A stretch of 7,510 bases of DNA from Planctomycetota bacterium (GCA_007127275.1 SKZP01000184.1:1-7510), one strand, 5' to 3'. Shown: positions 1 to 6,128, counted from the stretch's first letter. Program-made: numbers and translations. The notes: a model not told the origin generated them from the letters alone.

Positions 1-112
1 GGTCCTGGCGCGCTTGCTGTTTGCTCGGAGGCAAGCTAGCATCACGGCGAATCCCCGCGGGGCCACATTGCGCCCAGCAAGGGGTCTGGGGCGCACGAAC
101 GACGGCATTCTC

Positions 113-721
113 GTGAGTGATTCAAAAGCTATCAACCTCGACGGGGCCGAGGCGAAACCGGCCCAGGACACGGCACGGACCGCCGCCGCTCTCGTAATGG
201 GAGCAATTGTGCCCGGTGGCGGCCATCTCTTTCTTGGCCAGACCTTTAAGGCGGTACTCTTCGCTGCCGCGTTGCTCGCCACGATGGCGCTCGGACTTTA
301 CAAGGGCCAGTACGCGAACTTCACCACACAAGCGCAAGAGCGGCACCCGGTGATGTACGTGCTCCAATACTTCACCGGCGGTCCTGCGCTCGTCGCGTAC
401 TGGAATACGCCCGAGGTTGCGGAGAAGTCGCCTGCCTTTCAGCGCCCGAAACAGTTCGAGATTGCCGTGCTGTTTACCGCCGTGGCCGGCTTGCTGAACC
501 TGCTCGTGCTCTTCGATCTGATTGGATTGCCGCAACGGTTGCGCCATGACGCGGTGATGAAGAAGAAGCGACAAGCCGCCCTTGCCATGCAGAAGCAAAC
601 CGAACGCGGACCGCCAGAGTCGCAGCCCACACCGCCGAAGGAACGAAAGGGAACGACCGGCGAGCCGGAGCGGCCCGCGGGCGAGCGGCCGAGCAGTAGT
701 GACAAGGGCCAACGAGCATGA
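113..721 (+). CDS. Small multi-pass membrane protein with basic C-terminal tail, function unknown
   Basis: The predicted protein has 202 residues when read from the GTG at 113. A longer reading from a TTG at 14 would add 33 Arg/Gly-rich residues that look non-coding, so GTG is preferred; no clear Shine-Dalgarno precedes either. After a polar N-terminus, residues 24-63 form a hydrophobic region with a PGGGHLFLGQTFKA motif, like the glycine-rich turn of TM2-type or DUF6677-type small membrane proteins (from memory, not searched). A moderately hydrophobic stretch lies at 81-97 and a clear membrane span at about 115-138. Residues 148-202 are a Lys/Arg/Pro/Glu-rich tail, probably cytoplasmic and disordered. 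The stop overlaps the next start as ATGA, so the two genes are likely translationally coupled and may act together. The family link is tentative; that the gene is real is more secure, because of the membrane pattern and the overlap. Confidence 0.75.
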   Translation: MSDSKAINLDGAEAKPAQDTARTAAALVMGAIVPGGGHLFLGQTFKAVLFAAALLATMALGLYKGQYANFTTQAQERHPVMYVLQYFTGGPALVAYWNTPEVAEKSPAFQRPKQFEIAVLFTAVAGLLNLLVLFDLIGLPQRLRHDAVMKKKRQAALAMQKQTERGPPESQPTPPKERKGTTGEPERPAGERPSSSDKGQRA

Positions 722-969
722 CAACGCTGACGGCAACCCAGACAATCCCGCTTGCCTCTTTCTTTCAGCAGCCGATGCTTACGGACTGGGTTGGTCCGTT
801 CTTGCTGCTCGTTTTGCTGATTTCCGTCGTTGCCGGCGCACTCAAGCAGGACCGGCCGCGCGCCATTGTGGCCGAGATCGGCAAGCTCTTTCTCGTTCTA
901 ACGCTCGGCTTTTTGTTTTTCTGCGTCTCGCTGTATCTACTCGGCAATCCCCACGCGCCGTTTCAATAG
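718..969 (+). CDS. Small two-span membrane protein, function unknown
   Basis: This 83-residue protein starts at the ATG that overlaps the stop of the preceding gene (ATGA at 718-721). Only a weak purine stretch precedes it, so translation probably depends on re-initiation after the upstream gene. Two hydrophobic segments are visible, about residues 25-42 and 57-76, separated by a short polar loop containing KQDRPR. By charge, this suggests a hairpin in the inner membrane with the basic loop in the cytoplasm. There is no signal peptidase or lipoprotein site and no catalytic motif. I do not recognise the family. Its size and coupling to another membrane protein suggest a small subunit or partner, but that is inference. 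The overlapping reading frame at 582-1004 is Arg-rich and is not a competing gene. Confidence 0.7.
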   Translation: MTTLTATQTIPLASFFQQPMLTDWVGPFLLLVLLISVVAGALKQDRPRAIVAEIGKLFLVLTLGFLFFCVSLYLLGNPHAPFQ

Positions 970-1046
970 GTGCCGGAACCACGCTCGCTACGCGCAATAC
1001 GTAGGAATCCCGCGTTGAAGCAAAGCCGTTAGCCGTTTGAAATCCG

Positions 1047-1072
1047 AAAAAACCACGGGCTGCGGCCCGTGG
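1047..1072 (-). terminator. Intrinsic terminator of the FHA-GAF-HD-GYP gene
   Basis: An 8-bp perfect stem (CCACGGGC at 1053-1060 with GCCCGTGG at 1065-1072) closes a 4-nt loop. On the plus strand it is preceded by six A residues (1047-1052). Read on the minus strand this is stem-loop followed at once by TTTTTT, a classic intrinsic terminator. It lies about 55 nt past the stop of the minus-strand gene. On the plus strand the stem is followed only by GTCTT, so it would terminate the upstream membrane-gene pair weakly, if at all. Confidence 0.85.
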
Positions 1073-1127
1073 GTCTTACGGAGTCAATCTTGACGCACCA
1101 CCAGTGTTTGACGTGCTGGCCGGCGCT

Positions 1128-2690
1128 CTAGACAGTGAGCCGTTGGACGCCGTCTTGGTCGCGGTCGGCCATTGAGGTGCTGTGCGGCTTGATGACGCCG
1201 CTTCGCAGCAGTTGCACGAAGACGTCGACAATGCGGCCGTCGAAATGGTCGTCCTTGCAACGCTCGAACTCCTCAATGACCTCCTCGAGTTCCATGTTCG
1301 AGCGGTAGGGGCGCGACGAGGTCATGGCGTCGAAGGCGTCGGCCACGGCAATGATGCGTGCCTGCAGCGGAATATCCTCGCCTTTCAAGCCGTCCGGATA
1401 GCCGCGACCGTTCCACTTCTCGTGGTGCCACATCACGCCCGGCAATATGGCGTCGGCCCCTTTGATGTGGCGCAGGATCTTTGCGCCGAGCACAGGGTGG
1501 GCCTTGATCTGTGCAAACTCCTCCTCGGTCAAGGCACCCGGCTTGTTGAGCACGTTCTCGGAGATGGCAATCTTGCCAATGTCGTGCAGGATTGCCGAGC
1601 GACGCAGATGATCGAGCGACTCGGCGTCGAAATCCATCGCCTGGGCGATGGCGAGGGAGAACTCGGTGACGCGTTCGGAGTGGCCGTGCGTATATTCGTC
1701 GTTCGCCTCGATCGTCGCGACCAGGGCACGGATGGTGCCGAAAAACATCGCGTCGAGCTCTTCGAAGAGTTTGGCGCGATGAATGGCAAGCCCCGCCTGG
1801 CGACCGATCGCCGAGGCAAGCATCAGGTCGTACTCCGTAAACAAGCGGCCTTCGCTGCCCTCGCCGAGGTTGTCGAGGTAGAGCACCCCGAGCGTCTGAT
1901 CCGGCGTTTGCAATGGCACGCAGATTACGGAGCGGATGTTGTTGGCAATGATCGACTGTCCGTCCTTGAAGCGGTCGTCGGCGGCGATGTCGCTGGAGAG
2001 CAGCGAGTTGCCCGTATTGACGCACTCCATCATTACCGTGCGCGAGACGGTGAGGCCACTTTCCGCGGCCACGGTATCCGTGCGGCGCACGACCTTGGGC
2101 TCGAAGCTGGCATCCTCCGGGTGGTACATCATCAGGTAGCCACGGTCGGCGGAGACGACGCGCAGCACCTGGTCCATAATCGCGTCGAAGACGGAGTTGA
2201 TGTCCTGCTGGCCATGAATGACGTTGCCGATCTCGTAGAGCGCCTTCAAGCTCTCGAGGTGCCGCGCCGCCTGCGTATCCTCTTCCACCTCGGTGCCGAG
2301 TTGGCGAATGGTGAACTTCTTGGCGACGGCGGGGACGAGGCCCTCGAACTGGCTCTCCGAGAATTGGACGGCGGTGGTGTTGGGGCTGTTCTTCGAGCCA
2401 ACGTAGTGAAAGGAGAAGTAGCAGTTACCGGCGCGGATGACATCGCCTGAGCGCAGTTCCTGCTCCTGGACACGTACGCCGTTGATGTAGGTGCCGTTGG
2501 CCGACTCCATGTCGAGCACGACAAAGTGGTCGGCGCGCGACTCAATTACGAAATGTCGTCGGGAAACCCCTTCGTCGAAGACCTGCACGTCGCATTGCGC
2601 CTCGCGCCCAAAAAGCAGTGTCTGGCCGAGACGAATGGTGAAGACGTCTCCTTTGCGGTCTCCCTGGAGTACGGCAATTTCGGCTTTCAT
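1128..2690 (-). CDS. FHA-GAF-HD-GYP signalling protein, probable cyclic-di-GMP phosphodiesterase
   Basis: This 520-residue cytoplasmic protein has three domains. Residues 1-98 form an FHA domain with its phosphothreonine-binding signature: G28-R29, S43-R-R-H46, N65-G66 and N70-G71. Residues about 145-310 form a GAF sensor domain (start LESLKALYEIG, core SVICVPL and LGVLYLDN). Residues about 316-500 form an HD-GYP domain with H369-D370 and K373, HHE at 422-424, GYP at 430-432 and D451. HD-GYP enzymes hydrolyse cyclic-di-GMP to pGpG or GMP at a bi- or tri-metal centre; the key residues are present, so activity is expected. No GGDEF, transmembrane or receiver domain is seen. Input probably comes from a Thr-phosphorylated partner through FHA and from a ligand or redox signal through GAF; neither is identified. 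ATG at 2690 is chosen because the FHA fold starts there; a TTG at 2726 would add 12 residues and begin inside a repeat. No strong Shine-Dalgarno is visible. It is transcribed alone and ends at the terminator at 1047-1072. Confidence 0.95.
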   Translation of the reverse strand: MKAEIAVLQGDRKGDVFTIRLGQTLLFGREAQCDVQVFDEGVSRRHFVIESRADHFVVLDMESANGTYINGVRVQEQELRSGDVIRAGNCYFSFHYVGSKNSPNTTAVQFSESQFEGLVPAVAKKFTIRQLGTEVEEDTQAARHLESLKALYEIGNVIHGQQDINSVFDAIMDQVLRVVSADRGYLMMYHPEDASFEPKVVRRTDTVAAESGLTVSRTVMMECVNTGNSLLSSDIAADDRFKDGQSIIANNIRSVICVPLQTPDQTLGVLYLDNLGEGSEGRLFTEYDLMLASAIGRQAGLAIHRAKLFEELDAMFFGTIRALVATIEANDEYTHGHSERVTEFSLAIAQAMDFDAESLDHLRRSAILHDIGKIAISENVLNKPGALTEEEFAQIKAHPVLGAKILRHIKGADAILPGVMWHHEKWNGRGYPDGLKGEDIPLQARIIAVADAFDAMTSSRPYRSNMELEEVIEEFERCKDDHFDGRIVDVFVQLLRSGVIKPHSTSMADRDQDGVQRLTV

Positions 2691-2725
2691 GCGGCAAGGA
2701 TTCGCTGGACCCGCAACGGGAGGCA

Positions 2726-2911
2726 AAGGAGCTGTGAGGAGATACCTTCCGAACGTTGAGCTACTGCGCTTGACTGTGCTTCGTTGTCGTCGTTTTCGCG
2801 GCTCAACGTGGCTACGGCAACGGCCACGCCTTCGCTGCTCAACATCCTCCGTCTCGCACAGCCTTCGCTCGTGACGCTCAACGTTCGGAAGGTATCTCCT
2901 GCCAGCTCCTT
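2726..2911. repeat. Palindromic repeat element, copy A (186 bp)
   Basis: The element is bounded by 36-nt inverted arms (2726-2761 and 2876-2911) that match at 34 of 36 positions and have ends AAGGAGCTG / CAGCTCCTT. Inside, CTGTGC (2774-2779) can pair with GCACAG (2856-2861), and a central hairpin CGTGGC/GCCACG lies at 2807-2828. GCTCAAC occurs three times (2801, 2837, 2876) and its complement GTTGAGC once (2755). There is no coding capacity or transposase. It looks like a non-autonomous mobile or REP/MITE-like palindrome, but no clear target-site duplication is visible. Its left arm lies 36 bp from the HD-GYP gene's start codon, so it sits in that gene's leader or promoter. Confidence 0.85.
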
Positions 2912-3102
2912 AGGTGCACCGGCACGGCTCGACACGACACGGCAGGAAGCGCCGGGCGAGCAGTAGGGACAAGCCATGACAATTCTAGGGTAGCGTATTG
3001 CGACGGCGCAAGGGGGCGCCGGGCTGCGGGCCCGGAATCCTGTACATCTCAAAGCGTGTCGACACCTGGCATGCCGCGCCAAAGCACCGGCACGCCGTGT
3101 AT

Positions 3103-3253
3103 GCTAAGGAGCTGTCAGAAAATACCTTCCGACGTTGAGCGCCTGCGCCCAGCTCTGCTTCGTTGTCGTCGGATGCGCTACACGACGTGACTCGTCACGC
3201 CTTTGCGGCTCACCTTCCTCCGGCTGGAAGGTGTTTCCTGTCAGCTCCTAAGC
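3103..3253. repeat. Palindromic repeat element, copy B (about 145-151 bp)
   Basis: This is a second, shorter copy of the element at 2726-2911, in the same orientation, with its left end 380 bp away. Its arms, 3107-3130 and 3226-3249, match at 21 of 24 positions, one mismatch being a G-T wobble; outer bases GCTAAGG/CCTAAGC extend it to 3103-3253. It shares with copy A a 16-nt identical block TGCTTCGTTGTCGTCG (3156-3171, and 2777-2792), CACGCCTT, GGCTCA and CCTCCG. Relative to copy A, 32 nt are missing between CCTCCG and GGAAGG. A central hairpin CGTGAC/GTCACG lies at 3186-3199. It ends about 140 bp before the VIT/VWA start codon. Confidence 0.85.
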
Positions 3254-3380
3254 GTGTGTGTCTGCCGGGGACCTTCGCGAGGCGGCGCACAGTCGCGCGT
3301 GGCCCTTTTTTCGAAACCGGACACGCCTCTCGTGCGTCGCACGGTTGGATTCTCGTTTCGGTTCACCAGAATCGCTAGCT

Positions 3381-3387
3381 AGGAGAG
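3381..3387 (+). promoter_or_regulatory. Ribosome binding site of the VIT/VWA gene
   Basis: AGGAGAG lies 7 nt after its AGGAG core from the ATG at 3393. It is the clearest Shine-Dalgarno in the window and decides the start: the frame is open upstream to a GTG at 3258, but only the ATG has a ribosome site and is followed at once by a signal peptide. Confidence 0.8.
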
Positions 3388-3392
3388 CTCGT

Positions 3393-5843
3393 ATGATCCC
3401 GCATTCCGTTCGCTCCCGTCCCGCTCTGCCGTCGTCGCGTCACGGCTTTGCTGGCGTGCTCACCGCAGCACTGGTGCTGCTTTTGTTGACACCCGCCTTT
3501 GGGCAGGGCCTGATTATTGACCGCGAGCAGCCGCACTGGGGAGAGGAGCCCATTCCGCAGGCACGCAACTTCGGGATCTCGCTGCAGTCTCACGAGGTCG
3601 AAGTGGCCGTGCGCGACCAGGTTGCGACGACGAGGGTTACGCAGGTATTTCACAATCCGCACCGCCGGATGCTGGAAGCGACCTACATCTTCCCGTTGCC
3701 GGGCGAGGTCAGCATTGAGCAGTTCAGCATGACCATGAACGGCGAGATGGTCGAGGGGGAAGTGCTCAAGGCAAACGAGGCGCGCCAGATTTACCTCGCC
3801 ATTGTGCGGCGCCAGATTGACCCGGGCCTGTTGGAGTACATGGGCAACAGCCTGTTTCGGGCGCGCATCTTCCCGGTGGAGCCTGAGGGCGAGACGACGG
3901 TGGTTTTTACCTACACGCAATTGCTCGAGGCGGATGACGGCGTGGTGCGCTACCAATATCCGCTCGACACGACGAACTACACGGACTTGAAGACCGAGAA
4001 CGTCGTGCTGACCGCGCACATTGACAGCCCGCAGCCGCTGCGCTCGGTGTATAGCCCGACGCACAACGTCGAGGTCTTCCGCGACTCCGAAACCGAGGCG
4101 CTCGTCGGCTACGAGGCGACGAACACGCATCCCGACCGCAACTTCCTGCTCTACTACACCGTCGACAACCGCGACGTCAGCCTCAACCTCGTCACCTACA
4201 ACGCCGACGACGGGGAAGACGGCACCTTCATGGCCATGATCAGCCCCAAGCAGGATTACGCGCCGGAAGAGATTCTGCCCAAGGACATTGTTTTCGTCTT
4301 CGACACCTCGGGCTCCATGGCGGGGGAGAAGATGCAGCAGTGCCGCGACGCATTGCGGTATTGCCTGGAGAACTTGAACCCGCAGGACCGCTTCAATATT
4401 GTGCCGTTCTCGACGCGCGCCCGCACGTTCGACAGCTCGGGCCTTATCGAGGCGAATGACGCGAACATTGCCCGGGCGCTGGAGTTCGTCGACTCACTGC
4501 AGGCGCGCGGCGGCACGGCCATTGATGACGCGCTGACGCAGTCGTTCGACATGCTGGAGACCCGCGAGGATCCGTATGAGCGGCTCAACATGGTCGTCTT
4601 CATGACCGACGGCCTGCCGACCATTGGCCCGCGCGACCCGGACGAAATTTTGGCCAACGCCGAAGCGAACGCCCCCGAGGGGACGCGCGTTTTCACCTTT
4701 GGCGTGGGCCTACGCGACGGCATGGACCTCAACACGCGGTTGCTCGACCGCCTCGCCGACTGGGGCCGCGGCACGAGCACCTACGTCGCCTTCGAGGAGG
4801 ACTTCGAGCAGGCCGTCGCCTCGTTCTACCGCAAGGTCTCCAATCCGGTGCTCGCCAACCTGCAACTCGAGTTCGGCGAGGGGATTGATACCTACGACAT
4901 GTTCCCCGAGGCGTTGCCGGACTTGTTCAAAGGGGAGCAGTTGATCGTCTTCGGTCGCTACCGCGGCTCGGGCTCGCGCACCATCACCCTCACTGGCCAC
5001 GTCAACGGTGAGGTGCGCACGTTCGAGTTCGAGGCGAGCTTTGCCGAGCAGAGCCGGCGCGACGACTTCGTGCCGCGACTCTGGGCCATCCGCAAGGTCG
5101 GCTTTTTGCTCAACGAGATCCGTATGCACGGCGCCGACGAGGAGTTGCGCAACGAGATTGTCCGCCTCGGCGTGCGTTACGGCATTGTTACGCCGTATAC
5201 GAGCTACCTTGCCGTCGACGAGTCGGAGCTCGAGGGCTGGCGCCCGCCGACGCGCGGCCCGCGGCCGTGGCCCGAAGATGCTCGCCGCCAGCGCCCGCAA
5301 CGTGCCCCCATGGGCCCGGCCAGTGAAGACCGCATGGGCGGTCGCGCCGGCGACCCCGAAATGCTTGCCCCGGCGGCCGACGCCGAGGCCTACGAACGCG
5401 AAGCGCAAAACCGTGACGCGCAAACCGGCGACGCCGCCGTCGACCGCGCCCGCGCCGTGGACCGTTTGCGCCGCGCCATGCGCGACTTCGACGCCGGCGA
5501 GGCGAACCCAAACAGCGCCGCAAGCCGCATTGTCGGCTCGAAGACCTTCCTCTACCTACGTGGCTGGTGGGTCGACACCGCCTTCGACGAAGAGGAGTAC
5601 ACCGGCGAGCGCCGCGTCGAGTTGGAACTCTTCAGCGACGAATACTTCGAGTTGCTGGCGGAACGCGAAGAACTCGCCCGCTACGCCGCTCTCGGCCACT
5701 ACGTCGTCGTCGTCCACAACAACGTCGCCTACGTGATCCAACCCGGCGAGGAGGAGGACGAAGAAGCCGACGAAGAGGGTGACGGCAACGCCGAGGGAGA
5801 CCGCGGCGCCACGCGCCAGAAGGAGGAGGAGGAGGAGGAGTAA
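3393..5843 (+). CDS. Secreted VIT and von Willebrand factor A (VWA) domain protein
   Basis: This 816-residue exported protein begins with a signal peptide (basic start, hydrophobic 20-33, likely cleavage after AFG at 35-37). Residues about 55-190 form a VIT domain (SHEVEVAVRDQVATTRV, VFHNPHRRMLEATYIFPLP), as in inter-alpha-trypsin inhibitor heavy chains. Residues about 296-485 form a VWA domain with a complete MIDAS: D304-x-S306-x-S308, T375 and D406 (MTDG), so divalent-metal-dependent ligand binding is expected. Residues 560-608 hold the conserved LWAIRKVGFLLNEIR and YGIVTPYTSYLAV segments. Residues 612-705 are a Pro/Arg/Ala-rich linker, and 711-783 look like a further folded domain (KTFLYLRGWWVDTAF, SDEYFELLAE). 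The last 32 residues are strongly acidic and end in six Glu. Some relatives are sortase targets, but no LPxTG-type, PEP-CTERM or C-terminal membrane anchor is present, so it is probably periplasmic or released. Role inferred: adhesion or scaffolding. Partner unknown. It is followed by a terminator and is likely monocistronic. Confidence 0.93.
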   Translation: MIPHSVRSRPALPSSRHGFAGVLTAALVLLLLTPAFGQGLIIDREQPHWGEEPIPQARNFGISLQSHEVEVAVRDQVATTRVTQVFHNPHRRMLEATYIFPLPGEVSIEQFSMTMNGEMVEGEVLKANEARQIYLAIVRRQIDPGLLEYMGNSLFRARIFPVEPEGETTVVFTYTQLLEADDGVVRYQYPLDTTNYTDLKTENVVLTAHIDSPQPLRSVYSPTHNVEVFRDSETEALVGYEATNTHPDRNFLLYYTVDNRDVSLNLVTYNADDGEDGTFMAMISPKQDYAPEEILPKDIVFVFDTSGSMAGEKMQQCRDALRYCLENLNPQDRFNIVPFSTRARTFDSSGLIEANDANIARALEFVDSLQARGGTAIDDALTQSFDMLETREDPYERLNMVVFMTDGLPTIGPRDPDEILANAEANAPEGTRVFTFGVGLRDGMDLNTRLLDRLADWGRGTSTYVAFEEDFEQAVASFYRKVSNPVLANLQLEFGEGIDTYDMFPEALPDLFKGEQLIVFGRYRGSGSRTITLTGHVNGEVRTFEFEASFAEQSRRDDFVPRLWAIRKVGFLLNEIRMHGADEELRNEIVRLGVRYGIVTPYTSYLAVDESELEGWRPPTRGPRPWPEDARRQRPQRAPMGPASEDRMGGRAGDPEMLAPAADAEAYEREAQNRDAQTGDAAVDRARAVDRLRRAMRDFDAGEANPNSAASRIVGSKTFLYLRGWWVDTAFDEEEYTGERRVELELFSDEYFELLAEREELARYAALGHYVVVVHNNVAYVIQPGEEEDEEADEEGDGNAEGDRGATRQKEEEEEE
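5823..5840 (+). repeat. GAG trinucleotide repeat (six units) at gene end
   Basis: Six tandem GAG codons directly precede the TAA stop of the VIT/VWA gene and encode its terminal Glu run. Such a tract could change length by slippage; each unit adds or removes one Glu without shifting the frame. The use of only GAG, never GAA, separates it from the mixed acidic codons just upstream (for example GAAGAAGCCGACGAAGAG at 5760-5777). Confidence 0.8.
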
Positions 5844-5868
5844 TCCTCGGTACCACAACACGTGCCAC

Positions 5869-5909
5869 GCACCGGGGTGGGCCCACGGGTCCACCCCGTG
5901 CGCGTTTTT
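5869..5909 (+). terminator. Intrinsic terminator of the VIT/VWA gene
   Basis: GCAC-CGGGGTGG (5869-5880) pairs with CCACCCCGTGC (5891-5901) as an 11-bp stem with one bulged C and a 10-nt loop. The stem is followed by GCG and then TTTTT (5905-5909). It starts about 25 nt past the TAA at 5841-5843. This separates the VIT/VWA gene from the aminotransferase gene and suggests the latter has its own promoter. Confidence 0.8.
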
Positions 5910-5920
5910 GGTATGGCGGT

Positions 5921-6094
5921 ACCCCCAAGCCCACCGAATGCGCCGGTGGGCACTCGCTCGACAATCCGGGGCGGTCGCGCTCTACTACTGCGCGCACAGG
6001 GTCGACAACCCTGCCCGCAAACCGTTCCAGTTGTGTCGCTGCCTCCAAACCGTACGGACGGGAACCCCTCGACGCAGTCGGTGGGCTTGGGGGT
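5921..6094. repeat. Inverted repeat with internal hairpins upstream of the aminotransferase
   Basis: The arms at 5921-5942 and 6073-6094 are complementary at 21 of 22 positions (core ACCCCCAAGCCCACCGA). Inside lie two short hairpins: GCCCACCG/CGGTGGGC at 5929-5951 (8 bp, 7-nt loop) and CAGGGT/ACCCTG at 5997-6013 (6 bp, 5-nt loop). The left GCCCACCG can pair either with CGGTGGGC at 5944-5951 or with the identical sequence at 6079-6086. It does not resemble the palindromic elements at 2726-3253. It may be a second repeat family or a structured leader; the sequence alone does not decide. The right arm ends 34 nt before the ATG at 6129. Confidence 0.7.
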
Positions 6095-6128
6095 GTCCCG
6101 AAACACGTTTGCTTTCCCTCGTTGCGCC

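Larger units (their letters stand above)
2691..3392. other. Divergent intergenic region with two palindromic repeats
   Basis: This 702-bp stretch lies between the 5' ends of two divergent genes and should contain both promoters. No convincing -35/-10 pair was found by eye. It holds palindromic element copy A (2726-2911), a 194-bp spacer, copy B (3103-3253), and about 140 bp before the VIT/VWA gene. The spacer contains a 6-bp GC hairpin (3018-3034, no T-run) and an 11-bp direct repeat, GCACCGGCACG, at 2916-2926 and 3084-3094. Open frames across the region (for example 2687-3082 minus and 3163-3378 plus) run through the repeats, have Arg/Ser/Ala-rich composition and match no protein pattern I know, so none is called a gene. 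Confidence 0.75.

Noticed and set aside
1182..2450. Long plus-strand open frame (422 codons) opposite the HD-GYP gene
   Set aside because: It lies wholly antisense to a gene with clear domain motifs. It is Val/Arg/Gly/Asp-rich, matches no protein pattern, and is the usual shadow in GC-rich DNA.
3018..3034. GC-rich hairpin CCGGGC/GCCCGG in the spacer
   Set aside because: It is a short 6-bp stem without a T-run or paired function; such stems are common by chance in GC-rich DNA.
2687..3082. Minus-strand open frame of 131 codons across the intergenic region
   Set aside because: It runs through palindromic copy A and into the HD-GYP start. Its composition is Arg/Ala/Ser/Cys-rich with no recognisable motif and no ribosome site.
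2720..3260. CRISPR array or tandem repeat array
   Set aside because: There are only two copies, of unequal length and palindromic along their whole length, without the regular short repeat-spacer pattern and without cas genes.
3279..3311. Possible terminator (CGCGA/TCGCG stem, then TTTTTT at 3306-3311)
   Set aside because: The stem is only 5 bp with a 12-nt loop, the T-run is separated from it by about 10 nt, and no gene ends nearby.
3344..3375. Candidate promoter TTGGAT with AGAATC before the VIT/VWA gene
   Set aside because: Both hexamers match the sigma-70 consensus poorly, and the preferred sigma factor of this organism is unknown.
3163..3378. Plus-strand open frame of 71 codons before the VIT/VWA gene
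   Set aside because: It begins inside palindromic copy B, lacks a ribosome site and shows no protein-like pattern.
3258..3392. Upstream extension of the VIT/VWA gene to a GTG
   Set aside because: The ATG at 3393 has a good AGGAG site and starts a proper signal peptide; the extension would bury that peptide behind 45 Arg-rich residues.
5862..6128. N-terminal extension of the aminotransferase frame by 89 codons
   Set aside because: It overlaps the VIT/VWA terminator and the inverted repeat, and the family N-terminus fits the ATG at 6129.
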